From the NCBI GenBank assembly GCA_030849065.1, contig JASAON010001564.1, forward strand, positions 1 through 58,067: 58,067 nt of DNA, read 5' to 3'. Under the pieces are notes generated by a model. That model saw only the letters and a program-made list of their open reading frames with translations, made no database searches and was not told the DNA's origin. Position numbers and translations under genes: made by a program. Below are positions 57,221 through 58,067 of this stretch, piece after piece (positions within the stretch are counted from its first letter, which is position 1; each line of letters opens with the position of its first letter). Origin of the DNA: Jaenimonas drosophilae (taxonomy: Eukaryota > Euglenozoa > Kinetoplastea > Trypanosomatida > Trypanosomatidae).

Positions 57221-58067
57221 CTACGCGGATGAATCTGTATCAGAGCTCGTGGAATCAACCTGACGACGGAGGCGCTCAATCAGGTTTGACGGCGATGCGC
57301 GCGTGCGCTGCCCGGGTGGCAAAACAGAAGCCGTTGGCGTTGATGGTTGTGGTGCAACAACATGATGAGTGTTGTTGTTGTTGTTGTTGTTTATGGATGT
57401 TGGTGGCCGATCTGTACTTGGTGAAGTTCGTGTGCCAAGAATGAGGCCAGAATCAATCACTGGAAAGCCGCTTTCTTCGCTGCTGTCGTAGGAAAGGAGG
57501 CTCGTCTGCCGAGGTACATCCTTCTGCACACTCGTGGGCAACGGAGCACTGTTGTTGTTGCGTGCTGTTGCTGTTGTTGTTGTTGCAGATGTAGGAGATG
57601 CATGCGCAGCAGATGATGATGGAAGGGCAGTGTTTGTTGTGCCATCACCACTGATGTTTTGCTTCGAGCTGCCCAGAACTTGGCTGTGAATGGATGAATC
57701 CGCGCCCATCATCATAGCACCTCCGCTCGCAGACATTTGCGGGAACGTTGATTTGAGCTCCTCTGCCGATGATGCCGTTGTTGGGCTGGACGCGGCGGTG
57801 TTGCTCGTCGTGAGTGTCTTGTTGGCAGGCACAAACTTCTTCACGGTTGTTGTTGTTGTTGTTGGAGATGATTTCACTGCCGTACTCGTTGATGGTTTTG
57901 TTGTCGTTGATGGCGTTGGTGTTGTTGTTGTTGTTGATGCGGGAGCCTTCACGGCAGACTTGGTTGGTGCGGAGGTGGCTGGCGCGATCTTCTTCGTTGT
58001 GGAGGTCACCGGTGCTGTCTTGACGGTTGTGGTTGTTGTTGGCGCCTTCACTGTTGCAGATGTTGTT
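57221..58067 (-). CDS. Partial gene (5' end outside window): Thr/Ser/Pro-rich low-complexity protein
   Basis: The frame is open from the right window edge to a stop at 57221, at least 281 codons; the start lies outside. The first half reads as mucin-like Thr/Pro/Lys/Ala text encoded by ACA-rich repeats (TTTTTVKTAPVTSTT-type). It later has Ser/Ala/Asn-rich stretches and ends in a more ordered basic-acidic motif, SNLIERLRRQVDSTSSDTDSSA. A Ser-rich segment with Asp-Ser-Ser-Glu-Glu (about 90 residues before the end) could be phosphorylated. No domain is recognisable. It may be the disordered tail of a larger conserved protein whose folded part lies outside. Interior ATGs are not used as the start because the frame runs through them. 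Confidence 0.65.
   Translation of the reverse strand, partial: TTSATVKAPTTTTTVKTAPVTSTTKKIAPATSAPTKSAVKAPASTTTTTPTPSTTTKPSTSTAVKSSPTTTTTTVKKFVPANKTLTTSNTAASSPTTASSAEELKSTFPQMSASGGAMMMGADSSIHSQVLGSSKQNISGDGTTNTALPSSSAAHASPTSATTTTATARNNNSAPLPTSVQKDVPRQTSLLSYDSSEESGFPVIDSGLILGTRTSPSTDRPPTSINNNNNNNTHHVVAPQPSTPTASVLPPGQRTRASPSNLIERLRRQVDSTSSDTDSSA

Overview
The window looks like nuclear DNA of a kinetoplastid protist (Euglenozoa). Every supported gene is intron-poor and lies on the minus strand, from the right edge to the left edge, which is the head-to-tail layout of a polycistronic Pol II unit. Many starts sit a few to about 140 bases after a pyrimidine tract and an AG on the minus strand, the signature of spliced-leader trans-splice acceptors. 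Gene content agrees: a PSP1-domain protein, an L-type cyclin, PSTK, and a ferrochelatase close to the gammaproteobacterial enzyme. I cannot name the genus. Trinucleotide microsatellites of only two classes, AAC and ATC, are very abundant in genes and spacers.

Layout, left to right (transcription runs right to left). 1-1410 is the N-terminal 470 codons of a mitochondrial-type protein whose 3' end lies outside the window. 1411-10142 is an 8.7 kb interval with no supportable coding gene and dense A and T homopolymers. 10143-19853 holds a PSP1-domain protein, a small coiled-coil protein, three diverged tandem PAQR (adiponectin-receptor/ceramidase-like) genes and PSTK. 20059-33478 holds a large helical protein, a type II DnaJ, an ARMC1-like protein, a mitochondrial-type protein with a serine tract, a NERD-domain membrane protein and isoleucyl-tRNA synthetase. 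33479-35590 is mostly spacer with one candidate mini-gene. 35591-46074 holds a PRA1-family protein, a SWIM zinc-finger protein split by a frameshift, an L-type cyclin, a saposin-like secretory protein, a FAD oxidoreductase with a myristoylation-type N terminus and a DEAH-box helicase. 46515-58067 holds a two-segment membrane protein, ferrochelatase, a mitochondrial-type protein, an ASCC2 homologue, a DCN1-like neddylation factor, a small Lys/Cys protein, a helical-repeat mitochondrial-type protein and a right-edge Thr/Ser-rich partial gene.

Neighbours in kinetoplastid transcription units usually share no pathway, and I see no operon logic except the PAQR array. Gene products are chosen from the first ATG after a plausible splice acceptor. 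Several open frames extend upstream only because the pyrimidine tract translates as Leu/Phe/Ser runs. The most informative oddities are the 8.7 kb gene-free interval, the PAQR array, the SWIM-gene frameshift, a possible cis-intron at the end of the coiled-coil gene, a 12-codon upstream ORF before PSTK, and low-complexity inserts inside otherwise conserved domains.
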